Shown piece by piece: positions 54,746-64,000 of a DNA stretch of 64,000 nucleotides (the stretch's first letter is position 1; each line of letters begins with the position of its first letter). The position numbers and the translations under genes are program-made. The notes below the pieces were generated by a model. The model saw only the letters and a program-made list of their open reading frames with translations. It did not search any database and was not told the origin of the DNA. The stretch comes from Apricaphanius iberus (lineage: Eukaryota > Chordata > Actinopteri > Cyprinodontiformes > Aphaniidae): assembly GCA_028564705.1 (NCBI GenBank), contig JAPXFQ010000351.1, positions 1,922,001 to 1,986,000 on the forward strand, given 5' to 3'.

Positions 54746-54856
54746 TTCCGTCAACAACCTCTGTCTCTGGCTTCTTGTTCCTTTGCTTTGCTCCTCTGCC
54801 GCTACCCGACTGCTCCAACCCGCATGTGGAAAGACATAACAGCTCAGCCCATATGA

Positions 54857-55539
54857 AGTCTTCCCCGAAGCAGAGACTTCTTGGACATTCTGTAACTATA
54901 ATCAATACCACAACAAGCTATCTTTGTCCAATAATTCCAGACTAACATCCAAAACCAAATAAAAAGTGCAGAGGCAACTGATAGTGGAGTTCAGAAACAC
55001 AAAATGGCAAAAGTCTTTATGTTAGTCCCAGGCTGTGAAGGCCTTCCCTGAGCAAGCGGGGGTGGGAGCAGAGTACGTTGCAAGATATCAGCTACCGTTT
55101 GCCACCATTATTCTCTTGGCTTAACTGGACCTGTCAAGCAAAAGGACACGCCCCTAATTATTCATAATTTCAAGATGAAATTACATCTAAACGGAGGAGT
55201 TATAAAAAAATTCACCTCCCTCAAAGTTATCATTATGGTAAACCTGAAGTATCTAACCTGAAATGTTTTTTTTCAACCAGGCTGTAAACATATTTATTTT
55301 TTCTGTAAAGTCGGCCTTTTTAACATGTGAGTCAATAGGAATTTGACTCACCAGCCTCAATGACACCTGTTTACACATCACCAGTCTCTACACCTGTTTC
55401 CACATCACCAGCCTCCACAACACCTGTTTCTACATCGGCAACACCTGTTTACACGTTGCCGGGGGCGTGTATTGTTATGATGTCTCTTCTGTCTTCAGTC
55501 TGTCTATGTCGACATTGCCAACCAAAGTGCTGTACAAGA
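54857..55539. other. No recognised gene; small CACCTGTTT repeat
   Basis: Near 55,360-55,460 the words CACCTGTTTACAC and ACATCACCAG alternate several times. Otherwise featureless. Confidence 0.4.
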
Positions 55540-55577
55540 CAATAAAACACCAAAGAATGTATAGCAGCATAAAATAG

Positions 55578-56590
55578 CTAAAACAAGTAAAAACGGTAAA
55601 AACAAAAAGACAAGATCTCACAGGGGTTAAACCAACTCAGCCGAGAAGGCTTGGGAATAAAAATATGTCGAATTTTAAAAATGGGGAGGGACGGGGCGAG
55701 TCGGACCGTCAGGGGGAGTTGGTTCCAGAGCTTGGGAGCACAAACTGAAAAAGCCCGCTCCCCACAAGCCTTGTAGCGGGCAGGAGGAACAAGTAGAAGG
55801 TGCTGTTCAGAAGACCTTAAGGTTCGCGCCGAAACGTAAGGCCTTAGAAGCTGTGCCAAATAAGGTGGTGGGGGGGGGGGGGGGGGCATTTTGTGCATTG
55901 ATTTACAGACTAACAGGAGAATTTTAAAGTTAAAGCGAAATCTCACTGGAAGCCAGTGTAAATTAGCCAAGACAGGGGTGATGTGCTGCCGGTCTGTGCC
56001 CGTCAGAAACCTAGCGTCAGCATTTTGTACCCATTGGAGCCGCACCACTGAAGAGGAGAGATCACCATATAAAAGTGAGTTGGCATAGTCCAGACGAGAC
56101 ATTACAAAAGCATGGACAACTGACTGGATATCTTTTTTATTCAGGACTGATTTAAGCTTGGCAAGCCGTCGGAGATTAAAGAAACATGACCTGACTACCT
56201 GATTCATCTGCATGTCCTTTTTAAAAAAGGCGTCCAGGGTGACCCCCAAATCTTTAATTGTAGGCTTCAATAATGCAGACAATGAAGGGGGCAATGATGG
56301 CTCCACAGCAGCGGGAGAGCAGGGGGCAAAGAAAATGGCCTCCAATTTTTTCAGATGAAGGAAGTTGGCTGAGAGACAGGACCTGATTTCACTCAGGCAG
56401 TCAGTCAGTGTTTGCAGAGGGTCAAGAGTTTTTAGGGCCACATAAAGCTAACAGTCATCAGCATAGAGGTGATAATTCACCCAGAAATTTCTAAAAATGA
56501 CTGCCAAGGGTAAAATAGATAGATAAAAAAGAAGCTGACCTAAAATAGACCCCTGGGGAACCCCACAAAGAAGACGTGCCACTCTAGAGG
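55578..56590 (-). pseudogene. LINE reverse transcriptase, core and C-terminus
   Basis: From about 56,590: [18 protein letters not shown], then NYHLYADDC, which contains the catalytic Asp pair, directly followed by an in-frame TAG (near 56,447). The remaining frame (287 residues) has CFFNLRRLAKLKSVLNKKD, HAFVMSRLDYANSLLYG, HITPVLANLHWLPVRFRF and FSVCAPKLWNQLPLTVR, the typical L2/CR1 C-terminus. A 17-G run at 55,870-55,886 encodes a Pro stretch that relatives would have much shorter. Confidence 0.85.
55870..55886. repeat. 17-base G homopolymer
   Basis: Inside the LINE frame; likely slippage-prone, with an uncertain length in assemblies. Confidence 0.9.
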
Positions 56591-56781
56591 CGCTATTGGA
56601 TGAGCGGGAGGTAGAATCTGAGCACTAATTGTGGCAACTTTAGAGATAAAAAAATTCAAGAATCGGGTGCACCTTTCCTCGGAGGTATTTGACAAAGGGA
56701 CATTTGGTGACAGGACTGCATTAACAGTGGAGTAGAGGGCTCGCTGGTTACCTGGATATTGAGTAACAATAGCAGTAAAGT

Positions 56782-57035
56782 GGGCGACTGTGGCTCAGTG
56801 GTAGAGTAGTTGGCTTGCAATCGTAGGGTCATAGGTTCAATTCCAGCTTCCTCCAGTCACATGTTGATGTGCTCCTGGGCAAGGCACTTAACCCCAAAAA
56901 CATCGTCCTACCGAGCCATGTTGGCTATAGGTGTATGAATGTGAGTGTGAATGTGGCTTCAATGCAAAGCGCTGTGAGTGGTCAGTATGACTAGAAAAGC
57001 GCTATATACAGTAAGTTCAGTCCATTAACCATTTA
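56782..57035 (+). mobile_element. tRNA-derived SINE, copy 1
   Basis: GGGCGACTGTGGCTCAGTGG carries an A-box-like TGGCTCAGTGG, and GGTTCAATTCC matches a B box. The body has CACATGTTGATGTGCTCC and GGCAAGGCACTTAACCCC. The tail AAAAGCGCTATATA resembles a LINE 3' end. It is inserted in the L2/CR1-like LINE. Confidence 0.85.
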
Positions 57036-57324
57036 AAAAAATCATAGCGGGCCTTCCGAGCGACGGGCTGATAACTCCTCCAGGCCTCACGGAGAAGCTG
57101 GAAGGAAGCCTAGGATTTAACCTTTTTCCACCGTCGCTCACATCTCCTGCATTCCCGTCTAGCAGTACGGGTAGGAAGGTTAAGCCAAGGGTCAGAGAGA
57201 CAACGAGAGCGTCAGGATTTTAAAGGGGCAATCTGGTCAAGCACGGATGTGCAAGAGGCAGAAAAGACGGATAAGAGGATCTCAGGATCAGAGGAGTCCT
57301 CATGAGAAAACAAAAAATCAGAAA

Positions 57325-57507
57325 TTAAACTGAGAACTCAATATTTGAGGAAGGAGTAATGCGGTGAGCACGGCAAATCCTCCCCTGCCAAGGAGAGACA
57401 GGCTGGGCCACATCCAAAGAAAATAAAATAGGAACATGATCAGACAAAGAAAAAACATCTGAACGGACCTCTGTTACATTAACACCAAAAGAAAAAACTA
57501 AATCCAA
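57325..57507 (-). pseudogene. LINE endonuclease C-terminal piece
   Basis: 60 residues with DVFSLSDHVPILFSLDV, the SDH motif containing the endonuclease catalytic His. Belongs to the LINE ending near 55,540. Confidence 0.65.
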
Positions 57508-57540
57508 TAAGCGAGACCCCCATGAGTGGGGAAGTCAACC

Positions 57541-58054
57541 ATCTGAGAAGAGAGGGAAATAATTGATGTCTGTTGAAACACACTATGAAGTTTCCAGAGT
57601 TGAGGGTTTAGGGAAAATCTATGTGATTTTCATTTCAAACATAAAGGTATGACATACTGTAAATTGAAATAAAAGTTTGAAAAAAAAATGATTTGGGAAG
57701 CCATGTTATCTACTGGTGTTGGTCCACTAGGTTTTCTAAAGTAAACAGACGATGCAGCCATCTACTGGGGAAATTCATACTTCCTTCTGCTGGCGCTCTC
57801 TGAGTGCTTTTGTAGTTTTTAATACCTTTGCCATGGAGCTTATGTCTTCACCAGAGTTTGTTTGTCTGTCTCCTAGCAACATAACTCAAAATGGTAGAGG
57901 CGGATTTTGAGAGAATTTTCAGGAAGTGACCACAGTGGTTGTGTAATAAGTATATATGATATGAGTTTATTATCCTGCAATTTGTAACAAAGAGTATTTT
58001 TTGATGTAACTGAATAACCTAAACCTTCTTCTCCACTTCTTTTTTAATATGAGG
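57541..58054. other. No recognised gene
   Basis: AT-rich flank between a LINE and a SINE. Confidence 0.4.
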
Positions 58055-58410
58055 GGGCGACAGTGGTAGAGTAGTTGGCTTGTAATCGGAGGGTCGTAGG
58101 TTCAATTCCAGCTTCCTCCAGTCACATGTCAATGTGCCCACTTAACCCCCCAATTCTACATCGTCCTACCGAGCCATGTTGGCTGTCGGTGTATGAATGC
58201 GAGTGTGAATGGGTGAATGTAAACATTGTATTGTAATAACTCTTTTTGTAAAGTGCCTTGAGATGACATCTGTTGTGAAATGGCGCTATATAAATAAACT
58301 GAATTGAATTGAATTGAATTGAATGTGGCTTCAATGTAAAGCGCTTAGAGTGGTAAGTAAAACTAGAAAAGCGCTATATAAGTTCAGTCCATTTACCATT
58401 AAAAAAAAAA
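58055..58410 (+). mobile_element. tRNA-derived SINE, copy 2, with inserted LINE tail
   Basis: Same family as 56,782, but CTGTGGCTCAGT is shortened in the A-box region. After TGAATGT (58,214-58,220) comes a 99 bp L2 tail, then TGAATGT again (58,320-58,326), then the rest of the SINE and a poly-A run. Confidence 0.85.
58221..58319 (+). mobile_element. 99 bp truncated L2 tail insertion
   Basis: TTGTAAAGTGCCTTGAGATG through GGCGCTATATAAATAAACTG and a GAATT repeat. Its inverse is the 3' end of the L2 copy at 32,785. TGAATGT flanks both sides. Confidence 0.85.
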
Positions 58411-58418
58411 ATATATGG

Positions 58419-59030
58419 ACCTTTGGTAACCTTCTATTAACATTTGATTGCAATAAATACTGCTTACGGTTCGCTTCCTTACTCAGAATCCCAGTAGGGA
58501 TTTGAACCTTAGTCATCAGAGAGTCCTGGTTATGCACGCTGCAAAAAAAAGGTGAAATACTTATGGGTAAACTGAGGTTGACTCATTCCTTTTCTCACCC
58601 TGGTTACTGCACACACAGAGAATACCGTTAAGGATTAAGGTGAGTGCCTTTAAGACAAAGAGTGTTTTGGTGACAATGCTCCAAGGACAGCAATGGCAGG
58701 CTGGTTACTTGCATCAGGTGTTTGTGGGTGGCTGCTGAGTAGATGATGTCACACTTCAGCCATATGGTACATGGCGTTGGCTGGAGCAGAAAGGTCATTA
58801 ACGTTAGTCATGATTATTCTCAGTTGTAGCCCACGATTGGAAATATCATGTAGTGAGTCATGTCAAGTTTCACGCAGGTTACCAGTCAGCATGCATACAG
58901 GTTTCCTGGACATTCATTGAAGTGATGTGCTACATGGTGATCTTTACTGCTTTGTGCAAGAAGAGCCACACTAGAATAAATGAAACACATGAACATAGAA
59001 CTTTGGCCTTGGTGTCCCTTCATTGACTCT
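58419..59030 (+). repeat. 612 bp direct repeat, copy 2
   Basis: Partner of 189-800 (see there). It starts right after the poly-A end of the SINE, as ACCTTTGGTAACC against ACCTCTGGTAACC. Confidence 0.8.
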
Positions 59031-60659
59031 CAATCTATTTCTAGGTTCCCTTTAAAGTTTTATTTCTTAGGTTTATAGATTTAATCAATCAGTAAATCAG
59101 GCAGCCCCATTACACATTTTTGTAGTGAAGCAAGACAAGAATCTTTACAAATGAAAAACTTCCCTTTATATGTTTTTGATTCCTGAAGCTTTGTATTCAA
59201 CTTGACAGCATGATGTCACACACATTCTCATTCGTTGTATCCCTCTTACTTTAGTAACCCAATGCAGTGCTCACATCTAAAAGTGTGTTTCCTAACTGAA
59301 AGGCTCAGTTCCCTGGAACCCTGTGGCTTGGAGACCTATTGCTTTGGCACACCGCCTGGTTTTGGATTTTGGAATGACTCTATAGTGACATATCCTGAAA
59401 AATTAAATAAATATGATTCCATCCTCATATCACTGTTCAGTCAAATTCAGTTTATAGTGTTCACCAGTAAAGTTATTATTTTAGCTATCAGTCAAGTAGT
59501 TAACCCTCACTTGTACTAATAATATAGCACTGCTGAAACTAATTTAGCAGATCATTTTGTATCAGCAAACAACTTCAGCATATAGTGGGTTTTGAACTCA
59601 GGTAAACTTTGTTGATATGAACTAACCACACAGCAATCCAAAGAGGTGCAATTTCATTAAAAGAACTGAAGGAATAAAACTCACAAAAACAGTGTGGTAA
59701 CCAACCCTTTTTTTTAAATATTCCCAGGTGGTACACTGTATCTGTTTTCTACTATGTGAACTCTGCTTTATTTCCTCTGTTCCTCATTCATCCTTACTCC
59801 ATATTCTGGGTCTGGATGACTGTGCAATGTTATGCACAGTTTGTCATTAAGATGAAGTAGTTGGCATAGCTGCACAGCAGAGGTAATTTGATCACTTAGA
59901 GAGCCACTTATTCTGCAATGGTGGACAATCTCTTCTCACTTTCATTTTTTGGGGTGTTCATCCTATTTGAGAAACATCCTACTGCCATTGTCTAAAACCA
60001 TAATAAGAAGTGCTTGTATCATGCACCCAATTGGTCTAAACTTATGAGCCCCCTGGAATCAATTATCTCATTGACATTCCATTGCTCCGAAAGGGTTTGG
60101 ATACATTTCACCCTTGTTTCTTGTCATCCGGGGTCATCATGATGTGACTAAATGTGCCTTTGTTAAACCACTTCGAGGAAATGTGAGCCTGTTCTCAAAA
60201 AATGAGTGTACGGTCTTTAACACTGATTCAGTCAATAAGACAAGGGTAAAGGTCATTTTACTCATGGAAGGCAATAAAAAAAATCTAATTGTAAAGAAAA
60301 TTTCAGTTCCAACTGAACACTGTCTTCGAAACACTATTTATACGCTGAAAAAAATTATAGATGCAACGTTTCCGTTTTTCAGGAGTTGAAGCAAAAGATC
60401 TTAAAAATTTTCTTCACACAAAAAAAAAAAAAACATTACTCTCAAATATTATTTTCAAATCTGTCTAAATATATTATTGAGCACTTTTCCTTTGCCAATG
60501 ACAAGCCTGCCTCTCAGGCATGGCTTGTCATTGTGCTGTTAAGACAGCATGAATATCACACAGGGGTGCCTTAGTCTGGCCACAATAAAAGGCTACTCTA
60601 AAATGTACAGTTTTGCTTTTGGGGAAGTTGGGGTAAGTGTCAGAAAGCCAATCAGTATC
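59031..60659. other. No recognised gene
   Basis: Only short frames of no known family, no clear repeats. Confidence 0.4.
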
Positions 60660-60870
60660 TGGTGTGGCTACCATTTGCCTCATGGAGTGCAACACACCTC
60701 TGTAGAATAGAGATGATCAGGTTATTGGCTGTTTTCTGTGGAATGTTGGTCCACTCTTTTTCAATGGCTGTGTATGAAGTTTTTTATAATATTGGCAGGA
60801 ACTGGAAGACACTTGCATATATACCGATCCGGAGAATCCAAAAGAAGCTCAATGGGTGACACGTCCGATC
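60660..60870 (-). pseudogene. Tc1-like transposase C-terminus, heavily mutated
   Basis: On the minus strand the region reads like the end of a Tc1-like transposase: KEWTNIPQKTANNLI and RCVALHEANGSHTRY are readable, and a SPIE motif lies near 60,850. Several stops and shifts break it. The catalytic core upstream is missing. Confidence 0.65.
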
Positions 60871-60889
60871 CTTGTAGCATGGGTATCTC

Positions 60890-61145
60890 AAGGAAATTTC
60901 AACCGAACGCCACTGGACTTGGTAATTTGTCTTGGAAGACGTTTCACCTCTTATCCAAGAGGCTTCATCAGTTCATGCTCGCCGCTGACCAGGCTGGGAC
61001 TGGTCCAACTAACTGGTGTGCAGACTCAGCTATTTAACCTCTTGGAGGGCTTTTACAAGACTGATTATGTCATTGGATCCTTTGTGCTCCACGTCTTAGC
61101 GACGGTCGTTGGCGTGCCGCCTATTGGTGGAGGTTAGGTTTCAGC
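60890..61145. mobile_element. Possible Penelope-like terminal fragment
   Basis: AAGACGTTTCACCTCTTATC and CCAAGAGGCTTCATCAGTTC are words I associate with Penelope-like retroelements of fish. No frame is readable. This is a weak recognition. Confidence 0.35.
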
Positions 61146-61670
61146 TTCATTAGTGCCCTATTGTGTTATAACGACAGTCGCTGGAGTCACAGTTGTTTTT
61201 CTTACTCCAGCGACTACCACTACCACAGTATACAAATGTATACTGGGGTAGAAATCTGAGTGCCTGAGAGGCCTTGGATGAGAGAATAAAAGAGTGTCAG
61301 CTATTTTCGTGTATAGTTTTTTATAATGCTGAGAAAGACATTCACAGGAGCTGTCATAAGTGTAACACCAGATAATAACAACAGTTGTCATAAGTCAAGA
61401 TGAGATGTTTACATACAATTGGTTCTTGTTTGTACCTTAGAATCAGAACAGCTGTCTAATAGCTGAGTAAGAGAATTGAACCTTTCTTAATGTCCCAGCA
61501 TTATTAATAAAATTTTCCGTCACATATACATAAAACGTTGTTTGGCTCTTTAATCTCTGTAGCTAGGTTTTCGAAAGAAACAAATGTGTCCAGAAAAACC
61601 TTTTTTAAGTTTAGTGGGTTATGAGAGATTGTGCCTAACCCGCCTCCTTGCCTCTGCTTCCTGCTTTCGC
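61146..61670. other. No recognised gene
   Basis: Featureless apart from an inverted pair near 61,155-61,205 (CGACAGTCGCTGGAGTCACA with ACTCCAGCGACT). Confidence 0.35.
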
Positions 61671-61674
61671 TTAA

Positions 61675-62471
61675 AGGGCCTATATCATGCAAAATCAATT
61701 GTTTGGAGTTTTCAACCGTCTGGTAGTGCTATTTACTAATAAAAAAAACCCAGAGTGGCTTTTGGCTTAATTAATGGCTTAATTAATGTCTGAGCAATCC
61801 TCCTGAATCCTGCTCTCTGAGCACCTGCACCGCCCTCTCCTGGAAAAAGACTGAGTGGTAACACAGTGACGTATTTTATGTCACTATGTTTCCAAGTGCT
61901 AGAGGTGTCTGCACTGTCCCTGCAAAGAGAGCAGCCTACCTATGGTAGAATTTCAAACACAATTGCCCCCCTTCTCAAAGTTCATAGCTGCTCCGGTTTT
62001 AGTAGCTGGAACCATTTTTTGTTGGAATTTCACTTTCTCTGTGAAGGAGGCAAGATTATGGGCGACTGTGGCTCAGTGGTAGAGGAGTTGGCTTGCAATT
62101 GGAGGGTCGTAGGTTCGATTCCAGCTTCCTCCAGTCACATGTTGATGTGCCCCTGGGCAAGGCACTTAACCCCCAAATTCTACATTGTCCTACCGAGCCA
62201 TGTTGGGTGTTGGTGTATGAATGTGAATGGGTGAATGTGGCTTCAATGTAAAGCGCTTTGAGTGGTCAGTAAGACTAGAAAAGCGCTATATAAGTTCAGT
62301 CCATTTACCATTTATAGAGAAACAAGCCATTTTACTTTGAGGTCCAACAATATTTCCAGGATACAAGTTAAATTTTAGGACAAATAAATACTATATAACA
62401 CCAACGGTAACATTTTATCATATATATGTCTATTCCAGAAGTTGAAAGCTGTAAAATAGTATATAGCCCCT
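61675..62471. mobile_element. TTAA-flanked MITE containing a SINE
   Basis: TTAA at 61,671-61,674 and 62,472-62,475. Ends AGGGCCTATATC and, inverted, AGGGGCTATATA. Noncoding, piggyBac/Kolobok-like by target choice. The SINE at 62,060 makes up a third of its length. Confidence 0.7.
62060..62314 (+). mobile_element. tRNA-derived SINE, copy 3
   Basis: The best-preserved copy: A box TGGCTCAGTGG, B box GGTTCGATTCC, body and AAAGCGCTATATAAG tail as in the other two. Confidence 0.88.
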
Positions 62472-62475
62472 TTAA

Positions 62476-62914
62476 CAAGTTGTAGTTTGGATGACTAGCT
62501 TCTACTATTGTAGATGTTTCAGTATTTAGGTCTAATAAAGATTTAGATAAAAACAGTGTGTATATTACATTCAGTAATAAAATCATTGATTAGAAAAATA
62601 CTTTCCTGACAAAGATCTGATACATAATGATGCCAGTTTAAGAGATTTGTTGGCTGTTGGCAAATTCTTCTGACAGACGATCAATTTGAGGTTTGGTTGA
62701 ATAGGGCAGGATTTGATTTATATGAGTTCTTCTGTTTACAAGTAACAGATACCTGTGAGAATAACATTGGCTCTGAGCAGTTCCAGGGTGGAGACAATGG
62801 GGTTAGAAATGAAGTTACAGCGTGTTAAATTCATATTATTTTGCTGTTGTCATAGGCCTCCTAATGCACTATAGTATATTTGGATAAGATCTGTGAAATG
62901 TTGGATGCAATTTA
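62476..62914. other. No recognised gene
   Basis: AT-rich flank upstream of a LINE. Confidence 0.4.
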
Positions 62915-64000
62915 AATAATGAAATTTATTTTCCAGTTGAGTTGAATATTGACTGTAGTGTTAAGAGAAATGCATTGAAAGACAAGTCAAAAGCAACGGC
63001 AGACATGTGCGACCTAGTACAATTGGTGAAGACATCAATCAGAGTTGTATATAAGAATGATGTAACACATACTGCCACATGTATAGATTTGTTATTCACT
63101 TATGCAGGAAATTGTGCTCTAATGCTTTGTCAATTAATATAGGTTGTAGTGATCACAATTTAACATTAATTCAAAGAAAAACTAAAATACCTAAATCAGG
63201 TCAGACAATTATGGTTAAACTGAGTTTTAGGCACTTTAACGAAGTGAGTTTTTGTGCTGATGTTGATAAAATAAACTGGCAACAAGTTTTATGGGAGAAA
63301 GCTGTGGATAAGGATATGAATGTTTTTAATGAATTGATAATACCGATTATGAACAAACATCCACCATTAAGATGTATGGCAATACGAAACAATGTATCAC
63401 CTTGGCTTGATCCTGAGCTGAAAGAATTTATGAAGCAGAGAGATAGACTAAAGTTTCAGGCGATTTCTTTCGGGTGATAGTGTTTTATGGAACAGGTACT
63501 GTACAAGCAAATGAGGAATCTAGTTACAAAATTACATAGGAAGAAAAAGAGGGTTTATAATGAAAATAAATTTGTAGCGTTAAAAGGCAATTCCTCTAAT
63601 TATCTTTAAACAAATTTACTGGTATAAAAGGGAAAAATACTTATAAATATTTAGTGACTAAACCCATAGATAAAGGAAGCCATCTATCTGAATATTTTGA
63701 CAGTAAAGTATCATAATTACGGAGTGAAATGAATTCTGCGTTTGATTGTGACATATCAGGCACAATAATTAGGAATAGATTAATGAAGGGTAAGGCATGT
63801 AAATTTAATTTTAATAGAGATGAAGTAAATACTGTTAGAAAGATCTTGCTAGGAATGAAAGTTAGACCATCTGGCGTTGACGGTATTGATGTGAAACTAT
63901 TAAAATTAGTTGCTGAAGTTATTTAATTTCCGGTGTGTCACATTATTAATTTCAGCTTACATGAAAGCAAGTGTCCCTTGAAATGGAAAAAAAAACATAA
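62915..64000 (+). pseudogene. LINE endonuclease and start of reverse transcriptase, running off the window
   Basis: 62,942-63,115: ELNIDCSVKRNALKD (the GDFN motif, altered) and THTATCIDLLFTYAG. A frameshift follows. 63,130-63,477: GCSDHNLTLIQRKTKIPKSG (the SDH motif with catalytic His) and NVSPWLDPELKEFMKQRDR, the linker. 63,729-63,926: VRPSGVDGIDVKLLKLVAEV, the start of reverse transcriptase. Three frames with stops between them: a degraded copy of a CR1/L2/Rex-type LINE. The remainder lies beyond the window. Confidence 0.8.

Larger units (their letters stand above)
55540..57540 (-). mobile_element. L2/CR1-like LINE, 5'-truncated
   Basis: In order on the minus strand: the end of endonuclease (57,507-57,325), a linker interrupted by a SINE (56,782-57,035), reverse transcriptase core and C-terminus (56,590-55,578). 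The 3' end is near 55,540. A different family from the 32.8 and 40.3 kb copies. Confidence 0.75.

Noticed and set aside
56782..57035. Functional tRNA gene
   Set aside because: The promoter boxes are tRNA-like, but the body does not fold as a tRNA and the same sequence recurs at 58,055 and 62,060 with a LINE-like tail, so it is a SINE.
59235..59519. 94-residue plus-strand frame
   Set aside because: No family, no splice signals and no repeat; frames of this length are expected by chance here.

Overview
The window looks like repeat-rich DNA from a teleost fish, perhaps a percomorph. This rests on L2-like and RTE-like LINEs, gamma-type endogenous retroviruses (ERVs), tRNA-derived SINEs, and Harbinger, hAT and Tc1 DNA transposons of kinds I recognise from fish. 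I see no convincing host protein-coding gene, no rRNA, no functional tRNA and no CRISPR array. Every recognisable coding stretch belongs to a mobile element. Family names come from remembered motifs, not from a database search.

Layout. 1-7.7 kb: a Tc1-like terminus, a 612 bp segment repeated at 58.4 kb, a Tc1-like transposase tail and one orphan exon of a HARBI1-like transposase. 7.7-24.0 kb: two degraded minus-strand ERVs. The LTR of the first is split by a complete Ty3/Gypsy element (7,806-12,502) with identical LTRs, a 5 bp target duplication and one open Gag-Pol frame. The second ERV has a tRNA-Thr primer binding site and broken pol pieces. Two ~1.7 kb diverged direct repeats lie among the pol fragments. 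24.0-28.0 kb: part of a Harbinger-like element with a Myb/SANT gene, then a broken hAT transposase.

29.7-39.0 kb is a nest. A Harbinger-like element is opened by an insertion that contains a hAT element (8 bp target duplication), which itself holds a short hAT MITE and an L2 relic. The outer element also carries an RTE LINE and a 98 bp RTE-type tail, each with 13 bp target duplications. 39.6-46.9 kb: a LINE endonuclease fragment, an L2 LINE broken by a second Harbinger element (transposase and Myb/SANT gene convergent), and a third ERV relic with env and LTR.

48,772-52,195 is a TTAA-flanked element with ~25 bp terminal inverted repeats. It carries two convergent, apparently spliced genes and no transposase that I recognise; it is the best candidate for something not well described. 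52.7-64.0 kb: an RTE reverse transcriptase fragment, minisatellite-like coding repeats, another L2-type LINE, three SINEs (one with a 99 bp L2 tail inserted, one inside a TTAA-flanked MITE), Tc1-like and possible Penelope-like remnants, and a plus-strand LINE running off the end.

How the parts relate: autonomous LINEs (L2, RTE) explain several short tail insertions with target duplications. Harbinger elements carry the usual transposase plus Myb/SANT pair. The Gypsy element is the only one that looks intact and recent. Most other elements are relics whose nesting order gives relative ages.
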